DNA from: Leptodontidium sp. MPI-SDFR-AT-0119
Lineage: Eukaryota; Ascomycota; Leotiomycetes; Helotiales; Leptodontidiaceae
Direction of reading: 5' to 3'
DNA: 64,000 nucleotides
Assembly (NCBI GenBank): GCA_020726505.1
Contig: JAHLEZ010000023.1
Location: 682,001 to 746,000, forward strand
Shown: one piece after another, positions 20,847 to 32,075 of the stretch
Position numbering within the stretch: the first letter of the stretch is position 1
How the letters are laid out: each line of letters begins with the position of its first letter
The notes under the pieces: model-generated
Database searches by the model: none
What the model was told of the DNA's origin: nothing
Seen by the model: the letters and a program-made list of their open reading frames with translations, nothing else
Translations under genes and position numbers: made by a program

Positions 20847-22243
20847 ATGGGACGTTTTACCAGCACCAGTGCCACCTGCGGTCTCCTCGCAGCAATCTTT
20901 GCTCAATCTAGTATGGGTGTCCCAACTGGCGCTCAAGCAGTTCAACGTCGGCAAACGATTCCCGATATTTCAACCATTACGCCTTTGACAACGATCTTAC
21001 CAGAAATTATTGAGCACGGTCCCTTGGACGATGCGAGTATTGATTCTCTGGTTGCAAAGATCACCGGCGGGAGTCTCGCAGCCAGGTCAGAGCTCCAGGC
21101 CAGACAAACCACTTCCACAAATGGGCCATTCCTCTCGTACATTAATGGTCAAGTTCTACCCGGTTCCGGTATCGATCCAGACTGTGCAGACTTCCAGGTT
21201 GAAGGGCCTATTATCGGGATAGAAGCCGCTATGGGCAGTAGCAATATTGTCGGCTTGAAATTGACAAGCATCGCTGGGAACTCGACAACTCTCGCTGGGG
21301 TAAGTAAAGAATGATAGTTTTGTCTATTATTTTGTCCTAATAGGCTATAGACCAACCAAGCAAGTCCCGCACCAGGTGCCTTTCAATTCGACGGGAACGA
21401 GCGAATAACTGAGTTCATCGTCAAAGAAAGTGATTTCAATCAAGTTCTGGGCTTTACTTTCAAGACCGACGCAGGCAAATCTTACTCGGCTCTTTCGCTG
21501 TCCCTTACCGACTCTGCAAGCTTTGATATTACTGCATTCAAAGATAAATCGATTCCCGTTGGCTCCGGAATCATTGCTCGAATCCGAGGCACCAAGTGTC
21601 CCAGCATTCTTGGCTCTTTTGGCATTGATTTCCTCGATGATCTCTCATCTATTGCGATTAGCAATATTTCATACTCGGGCTTTACCAATAACATTGCTCC
21701 ATCGGGGCCAGGATCTGTCCTTACTGTGGGGTCTCAGATTCTGGATAACCGTAACTCGAGCATTCAGCAGCAAATGTCTCTGATAACAAGCGATGCCACC
21801 ACAGTATCATCTTCAATCACGACTGCCCTCAGTTGGAAAGTCGGCGGTAGCGTTGCTGTCAAGACCGGGGCTGAGATTCCGTTCCTGGTCAAATCAGAGG
21901 TCACTGCTACAGCCAGCTGGGAAGTTAATCCCTCCAAGGTAAGTTTTCACACAGCCCCGATCTCGATTTATCACCGCTAATTTGGTTATAGAGTGACACG
22001 GAACTCACTCAGACGACGGTAACTAACTCCGCAACCTTCCAACTGAACTGTCCGGCGAAGAAGTTCTGCGTAGGATCCGCGACCTTCCAAACTTTCAAGT
22101 TGAGCGTGAGCGTCGAGGCAACTTTTAGCGCGGTGACAAAGTCAGGCAACTCGTACAACTGGGTCCAGAAAGGGACATACAATGGTAGCGACAGCTTGGC
22201 AATGAAGTTAACTATTGATGAGGTTGACCCTGCATCCACATAA
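20847..22243 (+). CDS. Secreted jacalin-like lectin/aerolysin-like beta-pore-forming protein, three exons
   Basis: Exons 20847-21299, 21351-21938 and 21992-22243 are in phase and encode 430 residues. Introns are 51 and 53 nt with GTAAGT donors and TATAG acceptors. A signal peptide (about 1-24) precedes dibasic RR at 34-35 and an AR-Q site at 86, which could be Kex2-like processing sites. Residues about 92-254 resemble a jacalin-type lectin fold (FQFDGNERITEF, then LGFTFKTDAGKSY and SFGIDFLDDL). From about 255 the Ser/Thr-rich alternating strands (SSSITTALSWKVGGSVAVKT, VTATASWEVNPSK) are typical of aerolysin-like proteins, which bind membranes and form beta-barrel pores. It would be secreted and act on foreign or self membranes. 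Targets are unknown. The frame is intact, with no RIP damage. Fold assignment is by texture and motif and is not proven. Confidence 0.75.
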
Positions 22244-22950
22244 GCAAGGGTGTAGTGGTGGACTGCACGTCACCGAGCTGGAAAGCCGGATACTCCTGTA
22301 TCAGAGTCTGATTGAGATGAAAATGTAAGAGGTACATCAAATTGGCAGTTATTGTGGGCTTCTAGAATAGTGTACGCTCGGGTGTGTCGTTCCAAATACA
22401 TGTTTCAATCGTGCAAACACTGGCCAAGCGAGATCACAAGATATTTTGCAACGGCATAATTGAGGAATTTTATTGTCTGTCCTCGGAACGGGTCTGACGT
22501 GTAGACGATCCATCTATGTAGTCCACTGCATCTCGCTGATGCCACTGTCAGGAATAGCTGCTCTGAAGATGTCTAAAAGGATAGTTCCGAGACAAGTCTA
22601 CTAATGCTCCCGACCTATGTTTCCAAAAACGCTCCTAGCTCTATCTAAGAATACTGCTGCCTCCTCCCACCAGCGCTATGCTTCTTCGTATCGATTTTGC
22701 AAGTACGAAATTATTGCTCTATATGTAGACTCTTAATTGATTCATCTGATCAGGCCAGCTGAGAGGCATCTTGCAAGCACCGTAGTCGGCGATGAGCTGT
22801 TGAAGCTCAGAGGTAGCTTCCGTTAGTTTCTGCCTCTCATCTGCGTATACCTCGCCACGGGTCCTGCGAATAAGAATTTCGCAAACGAGAGATGCTGCTC
22901 GTGAGAGCCGGAGAATTCTGTACGAAGCCAATCCTAACAGTATTCGCTTG
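22244..22950. other. 3' flank without a confident gene
   Basis: A minus frame at 22719-22955 (78 codons, coiled-coil-like EATSELQQLIADYG) could be a fragment of a decayed gene, but no partner exon is visible. The rest has no recognisable feature. Confidence 0.3.
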
Positions 22951-23071
22951 CGCATTACACAATAACGCTTTTACTAATTAGCTGAGGTCGTGGCGGAAGC
23001 CCCGTTTTAACTATATACCGTATGCGTATTACATAGTAACGCTTTTATTAATTAGGTTCAAGGTCGCCAGG
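22951..23071 (+). repeat. Imperfect direct repeat pair of about 46 bp
   Basis: CGCATTACACAATAACGCTT at 22951 recurs as CGTATTACATAGTAACGCTT at 23025. Both are followed by TTA-TAATTAG and a GGTCG block. Differences in the second copy are mainly C to T, as in RIP. Confidence 0.65.
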
Positions 23072-24984
23072 AATTCAAGCTTTTCTGTTATTATCTCCAA
23101 TTCTCCACATACAGAGATTACAATGTCTAATCACGTATCCGAAAGATTGCGGCATGGGAGCTGAGACCAAGATGCGCAACATTGACCAGTCAACTTCCGC
23201 AGCTAAGAGACTAAACTTGGAAGCACGGCGAGGCCAACCAAGGCTATTGATCTGGCAAAGACACGTCTTTGTTGACCGAGTTTAATTTAAGCTGGATTTA
23301 ATGCTTTGGAAGTGATCGAAGGGGGTGTTGATTTCTTGCCACATCGGCCAAACTACAGCTGCACCCACATTCAGCTTCACCCAGTTCCATCCGGTGTATC
23401 CAGTGCATTGTACGATTTTGTGGAGGATAATTCCCTGACTGAGCAGTGTACGATCTTGTGAAAAATCACCCACCAAGACGTTGCTTCAACCGGCCAGGAC
23501 GAACATCCTGTTGCAAGACCATCCAACCGCAGAACCGTACAGTTGCATTCAGCGAATCATACGATCAATTCTCAAGCTCAAAATTGTACCATCTCATGAA
23601 CGTTCAGTCGAAGGGGTTGATATGGTAGAGAGTGTAATGCTGAAAGCCAAAACCATGCATGTCCTGGCTGCCTCTTGTTCGGTCGGGGAGTAGACACTCT
23701 GGGTTTGGGATGTATGGCGCCTTGAAAATCATACAAGCGGTCCCACACGGTCTCTATACCATGCAGCATCGTCTGGAGGAAAATGAAAGTGTTGAATTAT
23801 TGATCTCGTGGTTGAGGAAGTGGTCCGGGTACTCCGATCCAGTTGCCAAATCCTGGAGCCATAGCATGATGCACGTTCTTCGTAAAGGGGTTGCCCAGCA
23901 GTTCCAACGGAGTGTCTCGCAATTAGCGGTACATCGCGATGAGGGGTCGTGGTGATGGATCGTCGTGATGATGGAAGGTTGTGGTGATGGAAGGTTGTGA
24001 TGATCGTGATGAGGAGGCGCCAAAGACATCGTGTCCATCCCCCACATCCATTCTCTATGTCGGATGTGTTCCGTGTGTTCATTGCAGGCTTTGCGCAGCT
24101 CCAAGCGGTGAAGGTACCTTATTTGATGCGTGGCTGCATTTATCGAAGAACTGGGCCGGTGAGGGGAAGATATGGTGTACCCAGACCCTGCTGCATCGTG
24201 ATGTTGGTTTCCAGTGGCGCAAATTTCCTCTACCTTCAGGCTCCGGTCCCAGATCTTGGAGCAAAGTACTCTCCATCTGCTTCCAATATTCCCAAGCTGC
24301 AAGAGTATCGCGGCAATTGCTTGACGTAGTTTCGGATCTTAATGATAAGGAACTACGATCCATCCTCCACTCCCCAACCTCTGGTCCGATATGATCGTAA
24401 TGGAGGTTGTGTACTCCTCGTAAATAAATTGCGTCTCTTAGTAATCATTCATTCGATGTGCAGGCAAAGATTTGAGGGGGCTCAGGCTCGGTGCATCATG
24501 ATGAGTCGCTCCAGCCCAGACAGAACTCTCCAGCTTTCAGTCTCCAACTTCCAGTCTCCAATCTCCAGTTTTAAGTCTGCAGGTCTTGGTTGTATTGATG
24601 CGAGTGATATGACGCCGTTTCCAACACAACCGTCTCTTCTTGACACACTTTTCTGTCGCGGGATTCTTTTTGTGGCTGTTAACGTGGTGATCGTGAAGGC
24701 GATGTCGCGACGCAGCAGAGGATATCGGCGAGGGGTGAGACGATGTGAGAAGCGAGCACCATTCTCCTCGCGCACTGTCAATATGGCGTGTCGTGGTGCA
24801 GAGACTGAGGTGAGCGTGGTCGTGATAAAGATGTGGAAGCAATATCGCGAAGGGCGACGACGAGCAACGCCAAAGATTCCAAGTCTCCAGCTTGAATACA
24901 GCATCTTTTAATCGATTGGTAGTTGTTTCGGACCATCAACGGCTATCTGGAGTGGTCGAGAGGGCGAGAGTAAATAGTTTGAGA
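23072..24984. other. Stretch with many overlapping frames but no confident gene
   Basis: A minus frame at 23282-23476 (CTGYTGWNWVKLNVGAAVVW) is the most protein-like piece and may be a relic. 23940-24010 is a GAT/GGT-rich simple repeat. 24530-24570 holds short CAGTCTCCAA repeats. 23730-24900 has open frames in four or five of six frames, which suggests composition rather than coding. The CACAAGATCGTACACTGC and CACAAAATCGTACAATGC blocks near 23420-23460 (minus) are a local duplication. Confidence 0.3.
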
Positions 24985-25800
24985 GATCACGGCCAAGGGC
25001 TTTAAGCCTGGTAGGGTTAGCCAGCAGCAAATTTTAAGCCGAATAGATTTGCCTCATGAATTCTAGATCCTAAGCCGATCTTGTTCCGGCCAGGTCAATT
25101 TAAATGTAACATTATGCTTAGCATAGTTGATTGAAAAGGTGTCGATATCGTGAGGCATCCCGAAGTTTTAAGCCAACTAGACCCAGAGTACCGCAGGTTT
25201 CAAGTCGAACAGATTGACCTCCCGATTCCCCGGTTCTGAACTCAAGGACAAAGCGCATTTTAATTTCAGCCCCCCTAGAGCTAATCTTAGCCTTGGGAAA
25301 GCTTGCTCCTTGCCCGGAGTGGCCGACTGAAATAGTGTTAACGTGGTGAAGCATTTCCAGGTCGGTTAGACTCAAAGCACCGCAGTTTTTAAGGGGAATA
25401 GACTGACTCCCTCACGGTTCGACTTCAAGCTTGAAGATCAAGCGTATCTTGTTGACACCAACTCAGAGCTAAAATTCGTCGTTCTTGGTAACACTCCCTC
25501 CTCGGGATGGCCGATTGAAACGGGGTGGAGGTGGAAGTGATGATGCACCTCAAAACTTTAAACCAAATAGACTCAAAGCACAGCAATTCTAAGCCGAATA
25601 GATTGACTCCTTCAAATTTCGACTCTAAGCTCAAGGATCAAGTGCATCGTGTGGTCACTAAGTCAGAGCCAGCTTTAATCGTTCTTGATGACGCTCCTTC
25701 ATTGGGATGGCTGGTTAAGACGGGGTAGACGTGGTAATACTCCTCAAATAGATTTGTAGCACCGCAACTTTGAAGCCGAATAGATACCTTGTCCCAACTA
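24985..25800 (+). repeat. Degenerate tandem array S2, second locus (about 5 units of about 190 bp)
   Basis: GCCGAATAGATT-type cores occur near 25037, 25213, 25404, 25591 and 25783. Each is preceded by TAGACTCAAAGCACCGCA-like sequence and by another TTTTAAGCC-like block. Longer similarity between units includes TCAAGGATCAAG, CTCCTTC-TTGGGATGGC and GACGGGGTAGA/GGTGGA. The family is the same as at 17945-18375. Confidence 0.7.
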
Positions 25801-26635
25801 CAAGTCCAAGTTTCTCCAGGTACATGCGCAATAGTCCCCTAGTCTCCAGAAACATTCCCCGAGCTACTCCGAGGGTGGGTAATGCTTTCAGAACCTCCGA
25901 ACCACTGGATTGGATTGAATTGGGTGTCGCAGGAGTTCCTGCTCGCTTAAGTGAATTGAGAAGTCAACAAACACTTCGATCTGCATGCGGAGTACGTTCT
26001 CAACCTTTTAACAAGTTAGATTGAAGTTGCTATGGAACGTTTCTTACATTGTAGACAGCGGGCCTACGGTTATTGGAGCGCTTTGGCGATGCAGGATTTG
26101 AAGTCGTTCGTGAGCTGCATTAACCGAAGCTTAGAACTGTATGCGACGGGCACCTCCAAGATTCCTGGGACCCTGAACTGATCAGTAAGGAGATCTTGGG
26201 ATGGGTATGATATTTTTCACGATGTAAATTGCGTTTGTTGAGTTTGTTTGGGGTCGAAGGAGAGAGTTGGTCATGCGAAACTCGAGGGAAAGTGATGTTG
26301 ACGACTAAAACCCAGTGCGCCTGCATCCAGCATGCGCGGCCAGCGATCAGACGACTCGAATCAATTGGGGATAAGCTGCGAATAACTAGAATGAGGTCTG
26401 TAAGACTGCTACATGTGGTAGGGCTCAGCCACCGCCCCGCATGTGTGCTAGTCGAGTTCTGATGCTGTGCTACAGGGAGGTTGGGCATCCATGCATGAAA
26501 TATTGACTACGGGGGTACTTCGCTGAGCCTTTAAAGGGAGGGAACCGCCCGCCTGAGAATCCTCAGTCCTTCGCTCAACAATTCTTAGCCATAATAATCC
26601 TGTTGATCAAGTGGTTTAAAAATGGAATACCCAGC
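25801..26635. other. Stretch without a supported gene, last non-RIP sequence before the repeat block
   Basis: Frames at 25770-26024 (plus) and 26120-26488 (minus) have no recognisable domain. From about 26640 the sequence turns abruptly AT-rich. Confidence 0.3.
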
Positions 26636-26639
26636 GTAA

Positions 26640-26765
26640 AAAATGATTTGATTTGATTTGATTAATGGCTATTAATCATATTCAAATCAAGTAAAATCTT
26701 GATTAATCATAATCAAATCAAATCAAATCAAATTAATCAAGCATTAATTGATTAATTTGATTAAT
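26640..26765. repeat. Palindromic (GATTT)n/(AAATC)n sequence at the edge of the AT-rich block
   Basis: GATTTGATTTGATTTGATTA near 26645 is complementary to a run of ATCAA units near 26710-26745, with further ATTAATCA/TGATTAAT pieces between. The stretch can fold into a long AT hairpin. It keeps many CA dinucleotides, unlike the RIP-mutated DNA that follows. Confidence 0.7.
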
Positions 26766-27032
26766 ATAAGAGCCGCATCCTAATTAGGACTAGATTATAA
26801 AACTAAGCTTAAAGAGGGTTAGTATATACTAATAATAGAATCAGTTAAAGTCTAAGAGTCTCGGTTAATCTAGAGAGCCTCGCTTAACCCAAATAGAGTA
26901 AGAAACATACTTTATTTAATTTAGTTAGTTTATTAGTTAGTTTATTATTTATTTAATTAAGTAGTTTATAAGTTGATTATTCTTTAATTCATTCTTTATT
27001 TATTAAAGTACTCGCTTATTTAATCTATTCTT
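26766..27032. other. AT-rich RIP-like sequence left of the first Gyp1 LTR
   Basis: Unidentified AT-rich DNA with TTAATTAA- and TTTATT-rich runs and almost no CA. It is probably an eroded repeat into which Gyp1 inserted. Confidence 0.4.
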
Positions 27033-27334
27033 TGTTACGGCTGGCCAAAGGTTGATACGACGAGTAGACTCAAGCTTTGTATTTGGACCTAAGGCTACGC
27101 TTAGAATCGAGAAGAAAAGATAAGGAGGAAAGGAGAGCTCTCTGTAAGGGGGAGCTCGAGTATAAATATATAAAGGACCCTCTTAATAAGGCCTAGCGTA
27201 GTCGAGTGCCATTCACGTTAATATGTCGCAAGCTCGCTACTTAGTCTTCCTTACTAGGCCTAGCGCCGTCGCATAGCCAGCGATGCTACGAGCTAGTGTC
27301 GGTTAAAATATAAGGCGTATCGTAAGTCGTAATA
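27033..27334 (-). repeat. Gyp1 LTR, copy L1 (3' LTR of a minus-strand element)
   Basis: Starts TGTTACGGCTGGCC and ends GTCGTAATA (RIP form of GTCGTAACA). It is the same 301-302-bp sequence as 35453-35753 and, inverted, 31775-32075. A run of C (27338-27346) follows, which is the polypurine tract read from the other strand. Confidence 0.85.
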
Positions 27335-29928
27335 TTACCCCCCCCTCTTAAAAAACTGTGTCCGCGTAATTGTAGTTATTACTGTGTCGTCCTCGAGGTC
27401 GTTATAGTCGTCGATACTAGCGTTATAAGCCTCTAGCCACTTTAGGAGAGCTCTTAGCGGGCCTTTAGCCTTTTAATACTCTAGATAGAACCTCTTAATT
27501 ATATATAGAGCTGTTATAGCGTTTAAGTATAAGTACTACTTTAAGTCCTCGTCGGCGCTTAGCCACTTAATATAGTAAAATAGCTTATTCCGTATGACTT
27601 TAGAACCGAGGATGTCTTTAATTTCCCACTCGTCCTACTCGAGTAGTAACTAAATAAGTGCCGGCGTCGCTTTGGCTTGTCCCGGCAGGGGGTTGTCGAC
27701 GTACTTACGGAGCGAGTGTAAGTGAAAAATAAGGTGAATTGACTAGTCCTCTAAGAGCTCTACTCTCTAGCTCTCTCCTTCTTTAGCGAGTACTTTAATT
27801 AGGCTATACTACTTGTTAGAGAGCTTTTTCGAAGGTTAGTTAATATTCCAGTTCCGAGTGTCGACTACGATTAGCCAGCCGTTCTATTTTCTTTTATTAG
27901 GCCTTTAATAACAATTGTATAACCTCTATAACCTCCTTTATACGCGAGGCCACTTATAAGGCCTCTTTGTAGTTGAGTTTCTCTGTTGCCGTGGCTAGTG
28001 GCTCTAGGTTCACTAGGTCCTAGGAGGTTCTTAACTCTACGCCGTTAAATAGTTAAAAAGGAGTCAGGTTACCGAGAGAGTCGTAAGGCAAGGTAAGCTG
28101 TGTAATGTCTATAATAAGCAAGAGGTCACTTTAATTGTCTTAGTAATAGTAGCAAAAGAGGCGAAGTCGTTACTTAATATATTAATTCGTTACCTCCGTT
28201 TAGTCGTCTACGTTTAGGTTATACGTAGTCGTCAGCTTAACCTTAGTGCCTAAGATTCGGTAGTACTCTTTTTAAAAGGTAAAGACAAATTAAAGGCCTT
28301 AGTCTAAGACAATAAACTCTAGCATACTAAAATGGCGAGTCTAATAAACGAGGAAGAGAGTAGCTATGCCTTTAGTTATAATCGTGTCGTTATAAGGTAT
28401 TGAGACCGGTTTCTTAGACAAGTAGTTTACGATAACTATAGCGAAGTTATATCCGTGTTAGTCTAGTAATAGCTTCGTGAAGTCTATTATAAGGTGTTAA
28501 TACGGCCGGGCAGGGATTAGTAGGGGGTATAAGAAACCGGGAGTCTTATCCTTACGGGCCTTTTATCGGGAACAACTATAATTTACTACGTAACGAGCCA
28601 CGTCTATAGTGAGGCCATTTTAATAGTATTTACGACTTAGTAATGCCTTTATCTTTCCGATCCTTATATATGTTATCGAAGGTTAGGAGTATACGTGGCG
28701 TATAAGTGTCGTGCGAAGCTTTAGCGGTTCTAAGGGCACTTCTAGGCGGCCTTAAAAAAGTAGCTTGTCGTTTACTAACTCGTAATCTAATAATTACTCC
28801 TTAGCTTTTTGTCGGAGAGGCTTTAGCGAAGGCGAGGTCTTATTAGTTAAGAGCACTTAGTCGATAACGTCGTATTCCGCGATATTATACGCCACTATAG
28901 AGTTAAGGTCTAGCTCCTCCGCGGTAGGCGTCTCTAAGTCGATTAGTACTTTTATATTCGACTCTAACTCAGGTTCCGGCTCTAGCTCGTCACGTGTCTC
29001 AATATTGTAATCCGGGATTATAGCCTTTATAAGTGCTAGGGGTATTGTTTCTACGACGTTAATATAAGCGTTTATAAGATTAACGGCGGAGAACTAAAGG
29101 TCGCTAGCGACTCGCGGGTTAATTTTATTAGTCGGAATTAGCTATTAGCTGCGGATAGCCCGCTTACGTACCTCCGTAATTATAAGGTCTTAATCCCGTC
29201 GAGACAGGGTGTTAGCTAAAGTATTAGTCGTCTTAGTATAATATATAATCGTGAAATAAAAGTCTATAAAGAACTTAGCCTATTAAGCTTATTTAGCCGT
29301 AAGGTCCTTAGTCGTTATAAAGTACTCTAAGGCCTAGTAGTTTATATAAACAAAGACATTTTTCTAGGCACTTAAGAGCTTTAGGCGATATTACTTAAAT
29401 AACTAGAAAATCGCTAGTATTTCTTTGTCGTAAATCGAGTAATTAAACTTAAGGTCTGTTATTGTCTTTAAAAAGTATCCTACGAAGTAAAAGGCGTCGT
29501 CTTCTTAACGTTAAGATAGAATCTTAGCGACGACTCCGTTAGAAGAGTTAGTCTCTAGCCGTGTCTATTTAATAAGGTCGTAGTAGCGAAGAACCGGCGT
29601 AAATTAAAGGGCTTCCTAGAGAGTTTCTTAAGCGTTCTTATAGGCGCTATCGAATTTAAAGGGAACGTCTTTTTTAGTAAATATCGTAAGGGGTCGTATA
29701 ATACGGCTATAGTCCTTAATAAACCGGCAGTAAAAGTTATAAAAGCTAAAGTAACTTTATATACCCTGTATATTATTAGCGTATTATTAGTCCTTAATTA
29801 TATTAATCTTCTCTAAGTTTACTTCCACGCTATCGACTCTAATAATAAATCCCAAGAACCTTGTCTTTTACACGCTAAACTCCGACTTCTTAATATTAGC
29901 CTAAAGTCCGTGCGCTTATAATATTACT
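27335..29928 (-). mobile_element. Gyp1 copy L1, minus strand: 3' part of pol, RIP-mutated, interrupted at 29928
   Basis: Collinear with 35754-38390 (copy L4): the same order of integrase, RNase H and reverse transcriptase sequence, read on the minus strand from the polypurine tract inward. It stops inside the reverse transcriptase region at ATAATATTACT, where a different LTR starts. The missing 5' half should lie beyond the nested insertions, outside the window. All frames are closed by TAA/TAG. Confidence 0.75.
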
Positions 29929-31774
29929 TGTTGGTCCACAGGTCCCTGCATGAGCATACTTCGGTTTGGAATAGTGGGTGCGGGTCAAATTCAAGGGCCA
30001 GAGCCTAGCCGGACTAGTTTCGGTGGAGATTCAGTGGGGTTCCGTAATATATAGTCTGGCTCTCCTCGCACTCTCTTAAAATAAAGACAGATTTTGAACT
30101 ATATATTTATTACTCTATCGCTATACTCGTATTAGAATATATTCACACATGCGACGTAGTATATAAACTGGTATTATATTAATACTAATTAGTAGCAAGC
30201 TTATATTATTAACCTTATTATAAATAAAAAAGGTCTTAGGCTATAAAGCGGATTCTAGGCTTTAACTTAAGGAGTACTTTATTATATTTTCCTTAAAGGG
30301 TAGTTTACCTTTTCTAGATCGTGGAGGGAAGGCAACTTCTCTCTTAAGACTCGATTAGGACAATTGTACGTTAAAAAAGAGTTATCATAACACGACAGTT
30401 ACTTTACGAAGACTGTTAATTTAATATCCTTAAATCCAGAACTTTAGACTTTTAAGAAACTTATCCGGGAACTTACTAGATCGCCTACGAATCGAATTGG
30501 ACATAATGGCGGATACTTCGGCGGAGCTAGAATTGACTCCGGAAATATTTAATAATACGGCAATACTAGATCTTAGTCTAATTTTCACGGGAGACGTAAC
30601 GGCATACTCGTAAAAGTTCCGTGAGTCCTTTTATAACGGCCGTATTAAGAGAGAATTCCTTTTCTAGGACTTTTGGGAGTATTTTAAGGGTTAAATAATA
30701 AAGGAGTTTAGATTAATTAAGGTTATAAAATGTATATACTTTAAGGACGACTTACGAGCCTTTAGTGTATTTATACGACGACAGAGGGGGACGAGGACGG
30801 CAGAGGCTTTAGCAGAGGCAGTGTAAGCTAAGGAAAATTTGTGGTTAAAGGACTAAATAGAGATGTAAATTCGGAACTACCCTAAATTAATACTGAATTA
30901 TATCCGGGAATCACTCTCTCGACCACTACTGTTATTTCTAATAACACTTTAACAAAATTAATCCCTGATGTCTCTATAACACTAACTAAAGGTAGTTATT
31001 TATTCCGTGAAAGAAGACACTCCTTTAAAAAGGTCAGGAGTAAAGCTTATAGAGACGATTTAATTATTAAGATTACTTAAGATCTCCTTTATTAAAGGAG
31101 ATAAGGTCGAGGATTTATATAGTATAACCCCCCTACTTATAGTCCTAAAGAAGGAGTTCTCATTTACTCTTAAGAGGGATCTCTTAAGTAATCTCCACCT
31201 ATGGAGATTAAATGACTACGCGTTACTAAATCCCACACTAACGCCAGTAATACACCCACGGGATAGGTTATTATTATTATTTAAGGTTCCTAAGACTACC
31301 GGACTATATATAGAGCCGATTCGGCCGTCATAGTATATTATAGATTTATTAACCCCGGACTAGGCAAAATCGTTAGTAAACCTTATTAAGATATACACTA
31401 AGGAGCTTTAATATAACGGAGATAAGGACCACTTAGATAAGAAGCTCCACATTTTCGCCGACTTATGTTAAAGAGTATTAATTAAGACTAAGGTCTAGAA
31501 CCGAGCTTTTCCGTTAATATTATAAGACGGAGCTAGTTCGTACTACTACTAGTACCTCTAAAATAAGGGGTACTTATTTGATGAGCTTATTAAGACGACT
31601 CGCGAACACTTTAAGACGGAGGAGAGAGTTAATAAGTTCCTTAGCCGGTGGTTTAGTCTGACTTTCTTATTATTTTAGGAGGAGCCTCACTAGACGGGAA
31701 AACTAGTACTAACTTAATTAGAGAACTTCGCTAAGGAATTGTAGAGTATTTAGCTTAGCCTAAAAGACGACAAT
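29929..31774 (+). mobile_element. Third LTR-retroelement family: LTR-like start plus gag region, interrupted at 31774
   Basis: TGTTGGTCCACAGGTCCCTG starts exactly where the Gyp1 L1 copy breaks off, as expected for an LTR. The LTR-like part runs to about 30200. Its right edge is unclear, and a TAGTAGCAAGC-like sequence there could be a primer binding site. 30270-31770 translates on plus, with stops, into a gag-like protein (KGYLFDELIKTTREHF, then VNKFLSRWFSLTF) of the kind seen in fungal LTR elements. Copia or gypsy cannot be decided because pol is not in this part. The first 130 bp keep many CA dinucleotides, so they are less RIP-mutated than their surroundings. Confidence 0.55.
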
Positions 31775-32075
31775 TGTTACGACCTACGATGCGCCTCGCA
31801 TTCTAACCGACACGGCTCGTAGCATCGCTGGCTATGCGACGGCGCTAAGCCCGATAGGGAAGACTAGGTGGCGAGCCTGCGACATATTAACGTGAATAGC
31901 ACTCGACTACGCTAGGCCTTATTAAGAGGGTTCTTTATATATATATACTCGAGCCCTCCCTTATAAAGAGCTCTCCTTTCCTCCTTGTCTTTTCTTCTCG
32001 ATTTTAAACGTAACTATAGGCCCTAATATAAAGCTTGAGTCTACTCGCCGTATTAACCTTTAACTAGCCGTAATA
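31775..32075 (+). repeat. Gyp1 LTR, copy L3 (5' LTR, plus strand)
   Basis: Starts TGTTACGACCTACGATG and ends CTAGCCGTAATA (RIP form of CCGTAACA). It is the inverse complement of 27033-27334 and 35453-35753, with a TATATATATA box-like run inside. Confidence 0.85.

Noticed and set aside
23730..24911. Several open frames of 100-190 codons on both strands
   Set aside because: Four or five of six frames are open at once, with His/Ser/Thr-rich translations from GAT- and CTCC-rich simple sequence. This is best explained by composition.
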